Below, piece by piece: positions 32,284 through 41,443 of a DNA stretch of 64,000 bases. The position numbers and the translations under genes were made by a program. How positions within the stretch are numbered: position 1 is the stretch's first letter; each line of letters begins with the position of its first letter. Location of the stretch: assembly GCF_004124315.2 (NCBI RefSeq), contig NZ_CP096889.1, forward strand, positions 1,347,001 to 1,411,000. The letters run 5' to 3'. The notes under the pieces were generated by a model. The model searched no databases and was not told where the DNA came from. It saw nothing but the letters and a program-made list of their open reading frames with translations. The DNA is from Bacillus cabrialesii (GTDB taxonomy: Bacteria > Bacillota > Bacilli > Bacillales > Bacillaceae).

Positions 32284-33177
32284 ATGGTGAACATTATTCA
32301 AGACTTTATTCCAGTCGGTGCAAATAACCGTCCGGGCTACGCAATGACACCGCTCTACATTACCGTGCACAATACAGCGAACACTGCTGTCGGAGCGGAT
32401 GCTGCAGCCCATGCCAGCTATTTGAAAAATCCTGATACGGCGACAAGCTGGCATTTTACAGTCGATGATACAGAAATTTATCAGCATTTGCCTTTAAATG
32501 AAAACGGCTGGCATGCGGGAGATGGAAATGGCAGCGGCAACCGGGCTTCTATCGGGATTGAAATTTGTGAAAATGCCGATGGAGACTTTGCACAAGCAAC
32601 AGCAAATGCCCAATGGCTGATCAAAACATTAATGAGTGAGCACAATATCAGTCTTGCCAATGTCGTCCCTCATAAATATTGGTCTGGGAAGGAATGTCCG
32701 CGCAAACTGTTGGATACGTGGGATTCGTTCAAAGCGGGAATTGGGGGAGGCGGCAGCCAAACCTACGTCGTAAAACAAGGTGACACACTTACATCCATCG
32801 CGAGAGCATTCGGGGTTACTGTTGCTCAACTGCAAGAGTGGAACAATATCGAAGACCCGAATCTTATTCAGGTCGGTCAAGTATTGATTGTAAGTGCTCC
32901 GTCGTACGCTGAAGAACCCGAGCTCTATCCGCTCCCTGATGGTATCATTCAATTGACAACACCATATACCTCAGGAGAACACGTCTTTCAGGTGCAGCGA
33001 GCACTGGCCGCTCTCTATTTTTACCCTGATAAAGGCGCTGTCAACAACGGAATTGATGGCATTTACGGGCCGAAAACAGCGGATGCGGTTGCGCGTTTTC
33101 AGTCTGTTAACGGTTTAACGGCCGATGGGATTTATGGGCCGGCGACAAAAGTGAAGATTGCAACGCAATTAAGTTGA
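32284..33177 (+). CDS. xlyA: XlyA, PBSX endolysin (amidase)
   Basis: 297 residues from ATG 32284, the known length; the ATG at 32278 is too near the AAGGAGAG. N-acetylmuramoyl-L-alanine amidase_2 domain (HNTAN near residue 27; HAGDGNGSGN near 75; KYWSGKECPRK), LysM near 160-205, and a peptidoglycan-binding_1 domain at the end. Same architecture as XlyB. It is the last gene of the late operon. Confidence 0.96.
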   Translation: MVNIIQDFIPVGANNRPGYAMTPLYITVHNTANTAVGADAAAHASYLKNPDTATSWHFTVDDTEIYQHLPLNENGWHAGDGNGSGNRASIGIEICENADGDFAQATANAQWLIKTLMSEHNISLANVVPHKYWSGKECPRKLLDTWDSFKAGIGGGGSQTYVVKQGDTLTSIARAFGVTVAQLQEWNNIEDPNLIQVGQVLIVSAPSYAEEPELYPLPDGIIQLTTPYTSGEHVFQVQRALAALYFYPDKGAVNNGIDGIYGPKTADAVARFQSVNGLTADGIYGPATKVKIATQLS

Positions 33178-33181
33178 CGAA

Positions 33182-33209
33182 AAATCCCGGAGTTTCTCCG
33201 GGATTTATT
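33182..33209. terminator. late-operon terminator (bidirectional)
   Basis: AAATCCCGGAG / CTCCGGGATTT with a TTT loop and a T-rich tail; the reverse side serves spoIISC, whose stop codon lies in the right arm. Confidence 0.92.
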
Positions 33210-33342
33210 TTTTCTTCTTCAATTTTTTTAAAATCCCTGCACTCCGCTCCCTCACCCGAAGCGAATACCCGGAAAGTCCAAACCTTCCGTAATCAACAAA
33301 TTTCACACGCCTCACCAATTTTTTCACTGTATCACCTGACAA
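33205..33342 (-). CDS. spoIISC: SpoIISC, second antitoxin of SpoIISA
   Basis: 45 residues, the length reported for SpoIISC, from TTG 33342 (AGAGGATA upstream; GTG 33327 is an alternative giving 40 residues). Very basic protein (VKKLVRRVKF; GILKKLKKKK end). It lies downstream of spoIISB, as described in 168, and ends within the bidirectional terminator. SpoIISC also neutralises SpoIISA. A long reading frame on the opposite strand here is a shadow. Confidence 0.85.
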   Translation of the reverse strand: MSGDTVKKLVRRVKFVDYGRFGLSGYSLRVRERSAGILKKLKKKK

Positions 33343-33427
33343 TATCCTCTGTTTGTTTTAGTATATGTAACCCTCATCAGAAAAGGAATAAGGACAAGAG
33401 CTGTTTTCCCTTGTCCTTTTAGTGTGA

Positions 33428-33598
33428 TCATGCTTTTTTTCGTTTATACTCGTCAATCAGCCGTTCGTTTTCTTTGAAGATTCTTGCTGTATGCGGACTG
33501 ACTTGATAGCTTGCGACACTGGTGGTTGAACGTTTTTTCAGGATTTTAAACGGCTTCGCCGCTCGGGGCTCGCATCCGTTTTGATACGCGCGTTCCAT
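33428..33598 (-). CDS. spoIISB: SpoIISB antitoxin
   Basis: 56 residues from ATG 33598, one base overlapping the spoIISA stop (TAATG). Small, basic, largely disordered (KPFKILKKRSTTSVASYQ), matching known SpoIISB, which wraps the cytosolic domain of SpoIISA and blocks killing. Confidence 0.95.
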   Translation of the reverse strand: MERAYQNGCEPRAAKPFKILKKRSTTSVASYQVSPHTARIFKENERLIDEYKRKKA

Positions 33599-34344
33599 TA
33601 TCCTTCACCTTCCTCCTCAATTGGCAGCACCAAATCATATATGCTCGTTAATGATGTGAAAAGCAAATAATCAAACTCCGTGACAATGCTGTCAGACGTC
33701 AGCTTGATGACATAGCTCTGTGTCTCGATGGTAAAAGGGATGAGAACCACCTTACCGTCCTGGTCGTAATAAACATCCTTTCGATCGAGCCGTGTTTGTA
33801 CGTCTGCCGGATCGTCCATGTGCTCGGTTAACCGGTCTTTATCAGCCTGTGTCGAATAGTGACAAAGAGAGGCCGTTAAGTTCATTTTATCGGCATAGGT
33901 TTTCAGCAGCTTATCAATACCTTCAGCATATGCATCTACACTTCCATAATAAACATGGATCGGTTCGTTTTTCAATAGGTATTGGTATGTTTTCAGCCGA
34001 TTGAGATACATGTGGAGCATTTCGTTGTTTTCTTCGAGAATTTCTCTTGTGTCTGTTTCCAGCTCGCTGCCGGCCAGTTTTTTGACGTATGCACTTAGGA
34101 AGATGAAAGCATCGATTAAAGCAAAACTGACGGCGACAATGAGATACCGTTCCCAGTCGGCAAACAGGGACGAGGGGTCATATGTCCAGTATACCATAGC
34201 GCCCAGAACAAACAGCAAATACCATGTTTTCCGGATGGCGGACATTTTTTCTTTGACCTTCGCTTCGAAACGCCAAGTGGCGTACACGTATAAGCCCAAT
34301 CCGGCCATGATGCACCAGACCATGATCTGAAAGAATAAAAGCAT
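33598..34344 (-). CDS. spoIISA: SpoIISA membrane toxin
   Basis: 248 residues. Three N-terminal transmembrane helices (FFQIMVWCIMAGLGLYVYA; WYLLFVLGAMVYW; YLIVAVSFALIDAFIFLSAYV) followed by a cytosolic GAF-like domain. Without antitoxin it damages the membrane during sporulation. It sits directly behind PBSX, so it may stabilise the region, though this is only a positional inference. Confidence 0.95.
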   Translation of the reverse strand: MLLFFQIMVWCIMAGLGLYVYATWRFEAKVKEKMSAIRKTWYLLFVLGAMVYWTYDPSSLFADWERYLIVAVSFALIDAFIFLSAYVKKLAGSELETDTREILEENNEMLHMYLNRLKTYQYLLKNEPIHVYYGSVDAYAEGIDKLLKTYADKMNLTASLCHYSTQADKDRLTEHMDDPADVQTRLDRKDVYYDQDGKVVLIPFTIETQSYVIKLTSDSIVTEFDYLLFTSLTSIYDLVLPIEEEGEG

Positions 34345-34420
34345 ACATTAATCCCTCACATCTGAATTAGGTTCTGCTTATTGTATTCGAGAGATACGGA
34401 TGGTTTTCCTGTTCCAACAA

Positions 34421-34448
34421 AAAAACCGCTTCTTTAACAGAAGCGGTG
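34421..34448 (-). terminator. terminator of ykaA-pit
   Basis: Reverse strand: ACCGCTTCT-GTTAA-AGAAGCGGT followed by seven T, six bases after the pit stop. Confidence 0.9.
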
Positions 34449-34453
34449 TAACA

Positions 34454-35455
34454 TTAAAATATCATATTTAAAATAAAGTAGGCGATGGCGCCAAGTGTCG
34501 CTGAAATCGGTAGCGTAATGACCCATGTAATAAGCATCCGCTTGGCTGTGCCCCAGTTTACGCCTTTTACCCGGTGTGACGCACCGACGCCAAGGATTGA
34601 TGAAGAAATGACGTGGGTCGTACTAACCGGCAAATGAATAAATGTGGCGCCGAAAATAATGGCAGCCCCGGTTAAGTCAGCGGAAACACCGTTTACCGGA
34701 CGAATTTTCATGATCTTTCCACCAACGGTTTTGATGATTTTCCAGCCGCCGATTGATGTTCCGAGACCCATGGCTGTCGCGCAGGCAAATTGCACCCAGG
34801 TTGGAATATCATTAGCAGAAGTATGTAAATTCGCAGTGATGAGAGCCATTGTGATAATTCCCATTGCTTTTTGCGCGTCGTTTGTGCCGTGTGTATACGA
34901 TTGCAGGGCAGCTGTCAGAATCTGCACTCTGCGGAATTGCTTGTTCGTTTTCGCCAAATTGCTGTCTTTGAATATCAGCTTGACGATGCTGTATAAAATA
35001 TACCCAACGACAAAAGCAAGAATCGGTGAAAGGATCAGTGCTTCAATGATTTTAATGAAGCCTTTATAATTTAACGAAGCAAACCCGGCTGCCGCTACTG
35101 CCGCACCGGCAATTGCCCCGATGATGGCATGGGATGAACTGCTTGGGATGCCGTAGTACCATGTGATCAGGTTCCAGGCAATCGCAGCGATTAACGCAGC
35201 CAAAATCACAACAGAACCATTTTCCAGCGTATAAGGATCCACAATGTCTTTCGTAATGGTTTTGGCAACACCTGTAAATGTCATTGCTCCGATAAAGTTC
35301 ATCACAGCCGCCAATATAATGGCGTGGCGCGGTTTCAGCGCTTTTGTCGATACCGAAGTCGCAATTGCGTTCGCCGTATCATGAAACCCGTTGATGAAAT
35401 CAAACGCCAGAGCACAAATGACTATTAGTATCGTTAATATTAATAGAATATCCAT
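34454..35455 (-). CDS. pit: Pit, low-affinity phosphate transporter
   Basis: 333 residues, PiT (PHO4) family with about ten transmembrane helices. Both PiT signature repeats are seen: GFHDTANAIATSVSTKAL at the N-terminus and GTNDAQKAMGIITMAL in the second half. It imports metal-phosphate with protons. Twelve bases downstream of ykaA, so one operon. Confidence 0.95.
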   Translation of the reverse strand: MDILLILTILIVICALAFDFINGFHDTANAIATSVSTKALKPRHAIILAAVMNFIGAMTFTGVAKTITKDIVDPYTLENGSVVILAALIAAIAWNLITWYYGIPSSSSHAIIGAIAGAAVAAAGFASLNYKGFIKIIEALILSPILAFVVGYILYSIVKLIFKDSNLAKTNKQFRRVQILTAALQSYTHGTNDAQKAMGIITMALITANLHTSANDIPTWVQFACATAMGLGTSIGGWKIIKTVGGKIMKIRPVNGVSADLTGAAIIFGATFIHLPVSTTHVISSSILGVGASHRVKGVNWGTAKRMLITWVITLPISATLGAIAYFILNMIF

Positions 35456-35467
35456 TTTAACCCCTCG

Positions 35468-36085
35468 TTACGCGTTTTTCATAATGATGGTTTCAAGATT
35501 GTTGGCAACACTTTGGCAAGAGTCGGCAATTTCTTCAAGCGTTTCATAAATTTCACGATATTGAATAACTTTGATCGGGTCTGTTTCATTTCCGAAAAGA
35601 TTCTTTAATGATTTTCTGTGCAGGTTGTCACAGCTGTGCTCATACTCTTTAATTTTAATCGCGTGAGGCTGAATATCCTTTAAGCGGTTTTCTGCCAGCA
35701 GCTCAATTGTAATTAAAATTTCTTTCGCACATTCTCTGATGTATCCGCTGAATTTATCGATATGCTCGTCTGATGAAGTAATTGAGAAAATCTCCATCAT
35801 GGCAGAGAAATGTTCGATTCCGTCAAGCACATCATCCAGGCTGTTTGTCAGCTGAAGGATATCTTCGCGTTCAATAGGAGTGATGAACGCTTTGTTAAGC
35901 TCTTTAATCATGACATGAACATGATTGTCACCTTTTGTTTCATATTCCTTTAACGTATCTGCAAATTCTTTAAGCGTCGTTTGGTTGGTGACCTTAAAAT
36001 TCACAAAATATTCTGCAGTTTCGTCTATGTTCTTTGCAATTTCTGTTAAAAGGAGTGAGAACTTATCTTTTTTTCTTCTTATCAT
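35468..36085 (-). CDS. ykaA: YkaA, PhoU-like Pit accessory protein
   Basis: 205 residues from ATG 36085 (GGAGGG eight bases upstream). PhoU-like/DUF47 all-helical protein (FKVTNQTTLKEFADTLKEYE; DREDILQLTNSLDDVLDGIE-type pattern). Such proteins pair with PiT transporters and regulate or assist phosphate uptake. A TATAAT-like -10 lies at about 36131-36137 on the reverse strand. Confidence 0.92.
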   Translation of the reverse strand: MIRRKKDKFSLLLTEIAKNIDETAEYFVNFKVTNQTTLKEFADTLKEYETKGDNHVHVMIKELNKAFITPIEREDILQLTNSLDDVLDGIEHFSAMMEIFSITSSDEHIDKFSGYIRECAKEILITIELLAENRLKDIQPHAIKIKEYEHSCDNLHRKSLKNLFGNETDPIKVIQYREIYETLEEIADSCQSVANNLETIIMKNA

Positions 36086-36329
36086 TAAAAACCCTCCATA
36101 GTTTGAATGAGACAATGCACACATCAAATTATTATATAGCCTTTTGTCGAAAAAAAACAGGTAAAGTCGAAAAAAACACGGCTTGACTTTTTCGTTAAAT
36201 CATGTCTCCTTATTTTGGCCTACTTCGCTTCAAAAAAACGACCCAAGTTTGCAAAAAATTTCTGCTTAACGTAAAAAGTATATCAAAAGTTGTGTTTTTC
36301 CTGTCAACTTTTATCTTCTGTTTCACCAA

Positions 36330-36360
36330 AAAACGGTTCCCTAAACAAGGGAACCGTTTT
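36330..36360 (-). terminator. terminator of steT
   Basis: AAAACGGTTCCC / GGGAACCGTTTT with loop TAAACAA, immediately after the steT stop on the reverse strand. Confidence 0.92.
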
Positions 36361-36361
36361 A

Positions 36362-37678
36362 TCAGCTTGCTTTTCGTTTTTTCATCCAGTAATAAACAGG
36401 CAGTCCGGCAAGGCCGATGAGGATGGATAATCCGCAGCTCAGTGTATCTGTGATGAGTGTGCTGCCTAATACAAAAAATGAGCCCGCGATTGCCAAAATC
36501 GGCATGAATGGGTAAAGCGGAACACTGTAGGCGCGCTTTTCTCCCTTTGCTCGCTTGCGGAGGATAAAGACCGCAAAAAAAGCCATCACATAAAAAATGT
36601 AGATCATGAAAATCGAGATTTCCGACAGTTTATCAGGGTTGCTGATCAGCATCATGATCAAAGCCACAGCAATCTGGAAGGAAATCGCAATCCATGGTGT
36701 GCGGAACGTCGGGTGTACGTGTGACAGCTTTTCAGCGAATGGAAGCTGTTTGCGCTCTGCCATCGCAAATGAAACACGCGGGAAAGAAAGGACCTTTCCG
36801 TTTAAGCAGCCAAAGATGCTGACAATGATCCCGACACTGATCAGCTTTCCGCCGATTGAACCGAACAGCATGGTGGCGGCAGTGCTTGTCGCATTTTCGC
36901 CAAGTGTGACAATTTCGTTCGCAGACAGGATGTGAAGCAATGCAAAGTTAATGAAAATATAGACGGCTGTTACGATTAATAATCCGCCCGTCATTGCACG
37001 CGGCAGCAGCTTTTCGGGATTTTTCATTTCACCGCCGAGAGCGGCTAGAAGAATCCATCCGTCGTACGCAAATAGTGTAGCCAAAATAGCTGCCCCGAAG
37101 TTCATATCGGAAATGCTTTCGTTTACTGCTGTGAAGATGTGCTGATCGCCTTTCCAAAGGCCAAAAATAATGATGCATGCAATCGGGATCAGCTTACCGA
37201 TCGTTGTCAGCGTTTGGACAAAGCCCCCGTATTTTGTACCGATAATATTAATGACGCATAAAAAGAGAACGGCTATAATTCCGATTACCTTTGATAATCC
37301 AGATCCCCAGCCGAAAAGATTCGCCATTAAAGATCCAAAATATAAACCCAGCGCGGCAATAATGGCCGGCCCGTAAATGATAATTTGCACCCAGCCGCAC
37401 AAAAATCCCCAAAACTCGCCGTACACTTCTTCAAGATACGTATAAAGCCCGCCGGTTTTTGGAATCTGCGTTCCGATTTCCGCGATTGTCAAACCGCCCG
37501 CCAGTGTTAAAATACCGCCTAACAGCCAGGCGAAAAGCGCTGTTTTTGAATCGCCAGAATAAGCGAGCACAGCGCCAGGCTTCATAAAAACACCAGACCC
37601 GATAATGGTTCCGATGACAAGAGTAAGGGCAAACAAGAGGCCTATCTCTTTTTTCAAACCGTTGTCTTCAGTATGCAT
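36362..37678 (-). CDS. steT: SteT, serine/threonine exchanger
   Basis: 438 residues, twelve predicted transmembrane helices, APC superfamily LAT branch. The substrate-site motif GSGVFMKPG in helix 1 and the helix-6 region (FAYDGWILLAALGGEMKNPEK) are clear. It exchanges Ser, Thr and aromatic amino acids across the membrane. Reverse-strand ribosome site AGGAGGTTAAGG. Single-gene unit. Confidence 0.94.
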   Translation of the reverse strand: MHTEDNGLKKEIGLLFALTLVIGTIIGSGVFMKPGAVLAYSGDSKTALFAWLLGGILTLAGGLTIAEIGTQIPKTGGLYTYLEEVYGEFWGFLCGWVQIIIYGPAIIAALGLYFGSLMANLFGWGSGLSKVIGIIAVLFLCVINIIGTKYGGFVQTLTTIGKLIPIACIIIFGLWKGDQHIFTAVNESISDMNFGAAILATLFAYDGWILLAALGGEMKNPEKLLPRAMTGGLLIVTAVYIFINFALLHILSANEIVTLGENATSTAATMLFGSIGGKLISVGIIVSIFGCLNGKVLSFPRVSFAMAERKQLPFAEKLSHVHPTFRTPWIAISFQIAVALIMMLISNPDKLSEISIFMIYIFYVMAFFAVFILRKRAKGEKRAYSVPLYPFMPILAIAGSFFVLGSTLITDTLSCGLSILIGLAGLPVYYWMKKRKAS

Positions 37679-38020
37679 GTCCTTAACCTCCTATGATGTT
37701 GAAGCTTCATGATGAAGAATCTATTTTTCATATTGTAAACCCTATTTTAGAAAAGTGAAATAAAATAAATTTTCTGATTTTCGATATTTGCTTTGTGTAT
37801 GGCTGATAAATTGGTGGAAACGCCTGCTTTATTAAGTAGGAACCGAATAAATATATGTGTTTTATATTTTATAGTTCGTATTTCACATACGTGTTTTAAC
37901 CGATTTGGAGTGCGCTATGAGGAGTCTGCGCAATAACAAGCCTTCGCTGAAGCTGATAAGTTGACTTTCCCGTGGGAATAAAATACCTTGTTACTAGAAC
38001 AATAAATGTACAACTATGAT
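37679..38020. other. steT-mhqA divergent intergenic region
   Basis: About 340 AT-rich bases. A possible small hairpin CCTGCTT-TATT-AAGTAGG lies near 37833-37850 and a weak TTTCCC/GGGAA hairpin near 37966-37979. A 15-codon frame at 37916 has a poor ribosome site. I see no supported gene; it should hold the steT promoter. Confidence 0.5.
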
Positions 38021-38024
38021 ACGA

Positions 38025-38042
38025 TATCTCGAAATCGAGATA
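38025..38042. promoter_or_regulatory. MhqR operator
   Basis: TATCTCGAAATCGAGATA, an 8-2-8 palindrome matching the MhqR box (TATCTCGA-N2-TCGAGATA). It lies 22 bases before mhqA and just after a TATGAT -10-like sequence (38014-38019). MhqR represses mhqA in the absence of quinones or diamide. Confidence 0.88.
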
Positions 38043-38064
38043 AAATGACCTGGAGGGACAGCAT

Positions 38065-39015
38065 ATGAAAGTCAACGGCATTCACCACGTGTCAGCACTA
38101 ACAGCCGACGCACAAAAAAACTTAGATTTCTATAAGAAGGTATTAGGGTTAAAGCTTGTCAAAAAATCCGTCAACCAAGATGAACCGACAATGTACCATC
38201 TGTTTTACGGAGATGAAGTGGCAAATCCGGGAACTGAGCTGACGTTTTTCGAGATTCCCCGTATTGCGCCGTTTCATGCGGGAACAAACAGTATTTCTTC
38301 TATTGGTTTGCGTGTTCCAAGCACAGAAGCCCTGCATTACTGGAAAGAACGTTTTGAAGAGCATCAGGTGGCGCATAGCGGCATCACCAAAAGAGCAGGA
38401 CGTGACATATTGGCATTCCAAGATCATGAAGGACAGCGCCTCGTGCTGACTGCTGATGAGAAAGGCAAAGGATATGGTCTGCCTGTTAAACAAAGCGGCA
38501 TTCCTGAAGAATTTTCGTTTCGCGGGTTAGGGCCGGTTGAACTGACTGTGCCATACGCTGAAGCGACCTTACACGTATTAACGAATATTCTTGGATTTAC
38601 AGAAATCAGCCGTGAAGCAGTCGAAGGACAAGGAACCGCTATTATTTTGGAATCTGGAGAAGGAGGCGCGGCAACGGAAATCCATTTATTAGAAAGAAAC
38701 GATCTTCCGCGCGAGCGCCAAGGCAAAGGAAGTGTTCACCATGTCGCATTTCGGGTCAGAGATGAAGAAGAACTTGCCGGGTGGCACCAGATCATCAGCC
38801 GTGAAGGCTATAGCAATTCAGGCATCGTTGAACGCTACTACTTCAAGGCGCTGTATTTCAGAGAGCCGAACGGTATTTTGTTCGAGCTATCAACTGACGG
38901 ACCGGGCTTTATGGTTGATGAAAATCTTGATGAGCTTGGCCAAACGATCGCTCTTCCTCCGTATCTTGAACATCGAAGAGCTGAAATTGAAGCAAAACTA
39001 AAACCGATTCAATAA
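38065..39015 (+). CDS. mhqA: MhqA, ring-cleaving (hydroquinone) dioxygenase
   Basis: 316 residues, two vicinal-oxygen-chelate (glyoxalase/extradiol dioxygenase) domains. Metal ligands are visible as GIHHVSALT (residue 6-7), VHHVAFRV in the second domain, and LFELSTDGPGF with the Glu ligand. Part of the MhqR-controlled quinone detoxification system in the cytoplasm. Start ATG 38065 follows TGGAGGGACAGC. Confidence 0.93.
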   Translation: MKVNGIHHVSALTADAQKNLDFYKKVLGLKLVKKSVNQDEPTMYHLFYGDEVANPGTELTFFEIPRIAPFHAGTNSISSIGLRVPSTEALHYWKERFEEHQVAHSGITKRAGRDILAFQDHEGQRLVLTADEKGKGYGLPVKQSGIPEEFSFRGLGPVELTVPYAEATLHVLTNILGFTEISREAVEGQGTAIILESGEGGAATEIHLLERNDLPRERQGKGSVHHVAFRVRDEEELAGWHQIISREGYSNSGIVERYYFKALYFREPNGILFELSTDGPGFMVDENLDELGQTIALPPYLEHRRAEIEAKLKPIQ

Positions 39016-39031
39016 AATCGCAATTCATTTG

Positions 39032-39059
39032 CCTTCCGGCGGCGCCGGAAGGTTTTTTT
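39032..39059 (+). terminator. terminator of mhqA
   Basis: CCTTCCGGC-GGC-GCCGGAAGG followed by seven T. Confidence 0.92.
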
Positions 39060-39245
39060 ATTGTCGTCATACATTTTGAGACGGCATGTCAGATGCCGAT
39101 TGGGAGAAAAGGCTTAAAATCCGTTGTGTATATGGGCGATCGGTATGAAATGGACTCGGCAAAAATATTGTCTTTGTTTATTAATAGTTTATTCATATTT
39201 GCTTGTTACACTATTTCAAAGTTAGACAAAAAGGAGTGAAAACAC

Positions 39246-41432
39246 GTGGAAAAGAAAAAACGCGAGCTGGATATCGTCCTCATCCTCATTTTGCTCGCAT
39301 CTGCATTCTTAAATATTTATAACATTTGGAAGGACGACACGGTGAATCCTTATTACACCGCGGCAGTTACAAGTATGATGCAAAGCTTTCATAATTTCTT
39401 TTATGCTTCGTTCGATGCTGCCGGCTTTATAACAGTTGATAAACCGCCTGTTACATATCAAATCCAGACGATCAGCGCACTGATATTCGGGATGCACGGG
39501 TGGAGTGTCATTCTGCCTCAGGCATTGGCCGGTGTAGGCTCAGTCCTTCTGATGTACTTGCTAGTTAAGCCGACATTCGGAAAAACGGCGGCGCGCATTG
39601 CTTCATTTGTGATGGCGTGTACACCGATTGCTGTAGCTGTAGCGCGCACAAACAATGTTGATGCATTACTGGTGTTTTTCTTATTGCTGGCTACATGGCT
39701 TCTCTTCAAAGCGATTAGAAAAGGAAAACTGATCTGGCTGTTAGCGGCGTTTTTCGTTGTTGGAGTAGGTTTCAATACGAAAATGCTTCAGGCTTATATG
39801 ATTTTACCGGCCTTCCTATTGTTCTATTTGATTGCGGCAAACGCCACTATTAAGAAAAAAATCATTTCGTTGGTAAGTGCGTTAGCCGTATTAGCAGCCG
39901 TTTCGTTATCATGGCCGCTCATTGTTGACAATATCCCTGCAAGCAAGCGGCCTTATATCGGAAGCAGCCAGACCAACTCTGTTTTGGAATTGGCTTTCGG
40001 CTATAACGGAATTCAGCGGCTGACAGGCCAAAATTCCGGAGGCGGACAGGGGGGACCAAACGGAGACGCTTCAAAAGAAATGTCTTCATCTGATAACAGT
40101 TCAACACAGACTCAAGCACCGCCTAGTCCATCATCAAACAGCAGCTCATCAAGTGATGACAAATCATCCAATGGCAATATGACGGCACCTCCATCCAATG
40201 GCCAAATGCCAAACGGCGGTCAAGAAGGCCCTCCGAGCGGCGGAGATGGCGGCCAAGGCGGACCCGGCGGAGACGGAGGGAAAGGCGGTACAGGAACCGG
40301 CTCGAAAATGCAATCAGGTTCAGGAATGTTCGGAACAGGAACACCTGGCCCGCTGAGACTCTTCCAACAAGAATTATCTGATCAAATCAGCTGGCTTCTG
40401 CCGTTTGCGATTTTTGGAATTGCCGGCTTACTGATCGCAGGCGTGAGAGAAAGAAGAAGATTATCTGCACAGCAGAAGGAAACGTTGTTCTGGGTTGCAT
40501 GGCTTGTGCCGATTGCCGGATTCTTCAGTGTGGCAGAATTTTTCCACCATTATTATCTCATTATGCTGGCACCACCGATTGCGGCTCTTGTCGGTGCGGG
40601 ATGGGTTGCCCTTGTTCATCTTTACCGTAATCAGACTGGCTGGAAATCATGGCTTCTGCCGACAGCGATTATTGCGACAACTGGATTTGAATTATTTATT
40701 CTCAGAAACTACTATGATCAAATCGGAGTGGGCTGGAGCATTGGCGTAGGTGTGATCGGCGCGCTGTCAGCGATTGCTCTGCTGCTGTTTAAACAGCGTC
40801 AAAAACCGATCAGTTATTATGTATCACTTGCAGCTCTTCTCGCGTTGCTGATGATGCCGATTTATTGGGCAAGCACACCGCTTCTTTACGGAGGCAACAG
40901 CTCACAGCCTGAAACAGGGCCTCAGCTCGCATCTATGAGCGGAAAAGGCATGGGAATGTCTGATGCGGCTGTAAATGAAAAACTGATCAAATATCTGGAG
41001 GAGAATAACTCCGGAGCTGAGTACCTATTCGCCACAACCGACTCGAACACAGCGGCGCCATATATTATTAAAACGAAAAAAGCTGTTATGACTATTGGCG
41101 GATTCAGCGGTTCTGACCCTGCTATCACGCTGACTCAATTTAAAAAGCTCGTAAAAGAAGGAAAAGTAAAATACTTCTTGGCTTCTGGAATGGGAAGAGG
41201 CGGAAACAACGATATTGTTGAATGGGTTCAGAAAAACGGGAAGAAAGTGTCTTCAGATAAATGGCAATCAAGCTCTGATCAACAAGCATCATCTGATCAG
41301 AAAACAGAAAATACTGATTCAGCTGATACATCAAGCAACAGCAAGACTTCAGACGAAAACGGCCAAATGAGCGGCGGACCTGGCGGAATGAATCAGTCAG
41401 CTGCATTATATGAACTAAATGCTGATGAATAG
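39246..41432 (+). CDS. ykcB: YkcB, GT39-like membrane glycosyltransferase
   Basis: 728 residues. Multi-pass membrane protein of the PMT/ArnT-like GT-C superfamily. The first extracytoplasmic loop carries the acidic motif region (NPYYTAAVTSM; DAAGFITVDKPP). About twelve helices. Residues about 265-365 are a long Gly/Ser/Pro/Asn-rich disordered insertion, and the C-terminal tail is Ser/Asp-rich. With ykcC it forms a lipid-linked sugar transfer pair: YkcC makes polyprenyl-P-sugar and YkcB transfers it outside the membrane. The acceptor is unknown. Confidence 0.9.
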   Translation: MEKKKRELDIVLILILLASAFLNIYNIWKDDTVNPYYTAAVTSMMQSFHNFFYASFDAAGFITVDKPPVTYQIQTISALIFGMHGWSVILPQALAGVGSVLLMYLLVKPTFGKTAARIASFVMACTPIAVAVARTNNVDALLVFFLLLATWLLFKAIRKGKLIWLLAAFFVVGVGFNTKMLQAYMILPAFLLFYLIAANATIKKKIISLVSALAVLAAVSLSWPLIVDNIPASKRPYIGSSQTNSVLELAFGYNGIQRLTGQNSGGGQGGPNGDASKEMSSSDNSSTQTQAPPSPSSNSSSSSDDKSSNGNMTAPPSNGQMPNGGQEGPPSGGDGGQGGPGGDGGKGGTGTGSKMQSGSGMFGTGTPGPLRLFQQELSDQISWLLPFAIFGIAGLLIAGVRERRRLSAQQKETLFWVAWLVPIAGFFSVAEFFHHYYLIMLAPPIAALVGAGWVALVHLYRNQTGWKSWLLPTAIIATTGFELFILRNYYDQIGVGWSIGVGVIGALSAIALLLFKQRQKPISYYVSLAALLALLMMPIYWASTPLLYGGNSSQPETGPQLASMSGKGMGMSDAAVNEKLIKYLEENNSGAEYLFATTDSNTAAPYIIKTKKAVMTIGGFSGSDPAITLTQFKKLVKEGKVKYFLASGMGRGGNNDIVEWVQKNGKKVSSDKWQSSSDQQASSDQKTENTDSADTSSNSKTSDENGQMSGGPGGMNQSAALYELNADE

Positions 41433-41443
41433 GAGGGAAAAAC

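Noticed and set aside
5204..33177. integrase/excisionase or att direct repeats for PBSX
   Set aside because: Looked for at both ends and in the early region; no recombinase motif and no convincing flanking repeat found.
33174..33422. 82-residue + strand reading frame after xlyA
   Set aside because: It runs through the terminator and opposite spoIISC, lacks a ribosome site and has no sensible composition.
36135..36185. repeated GTCGAAAAAAA-type elements before ykaA as Pho boxes
   Set aside because: Only two A-rich copies without PhoP-box TTAACA spacing; likely low-complexity sequence.
36202..36420. 72-residue + strand frame upstream of steT terminator
   Set aside because: Covers a promoter region and the steT terminator hairpin; Phe/Lys-rich by AT content; no ribosome site.
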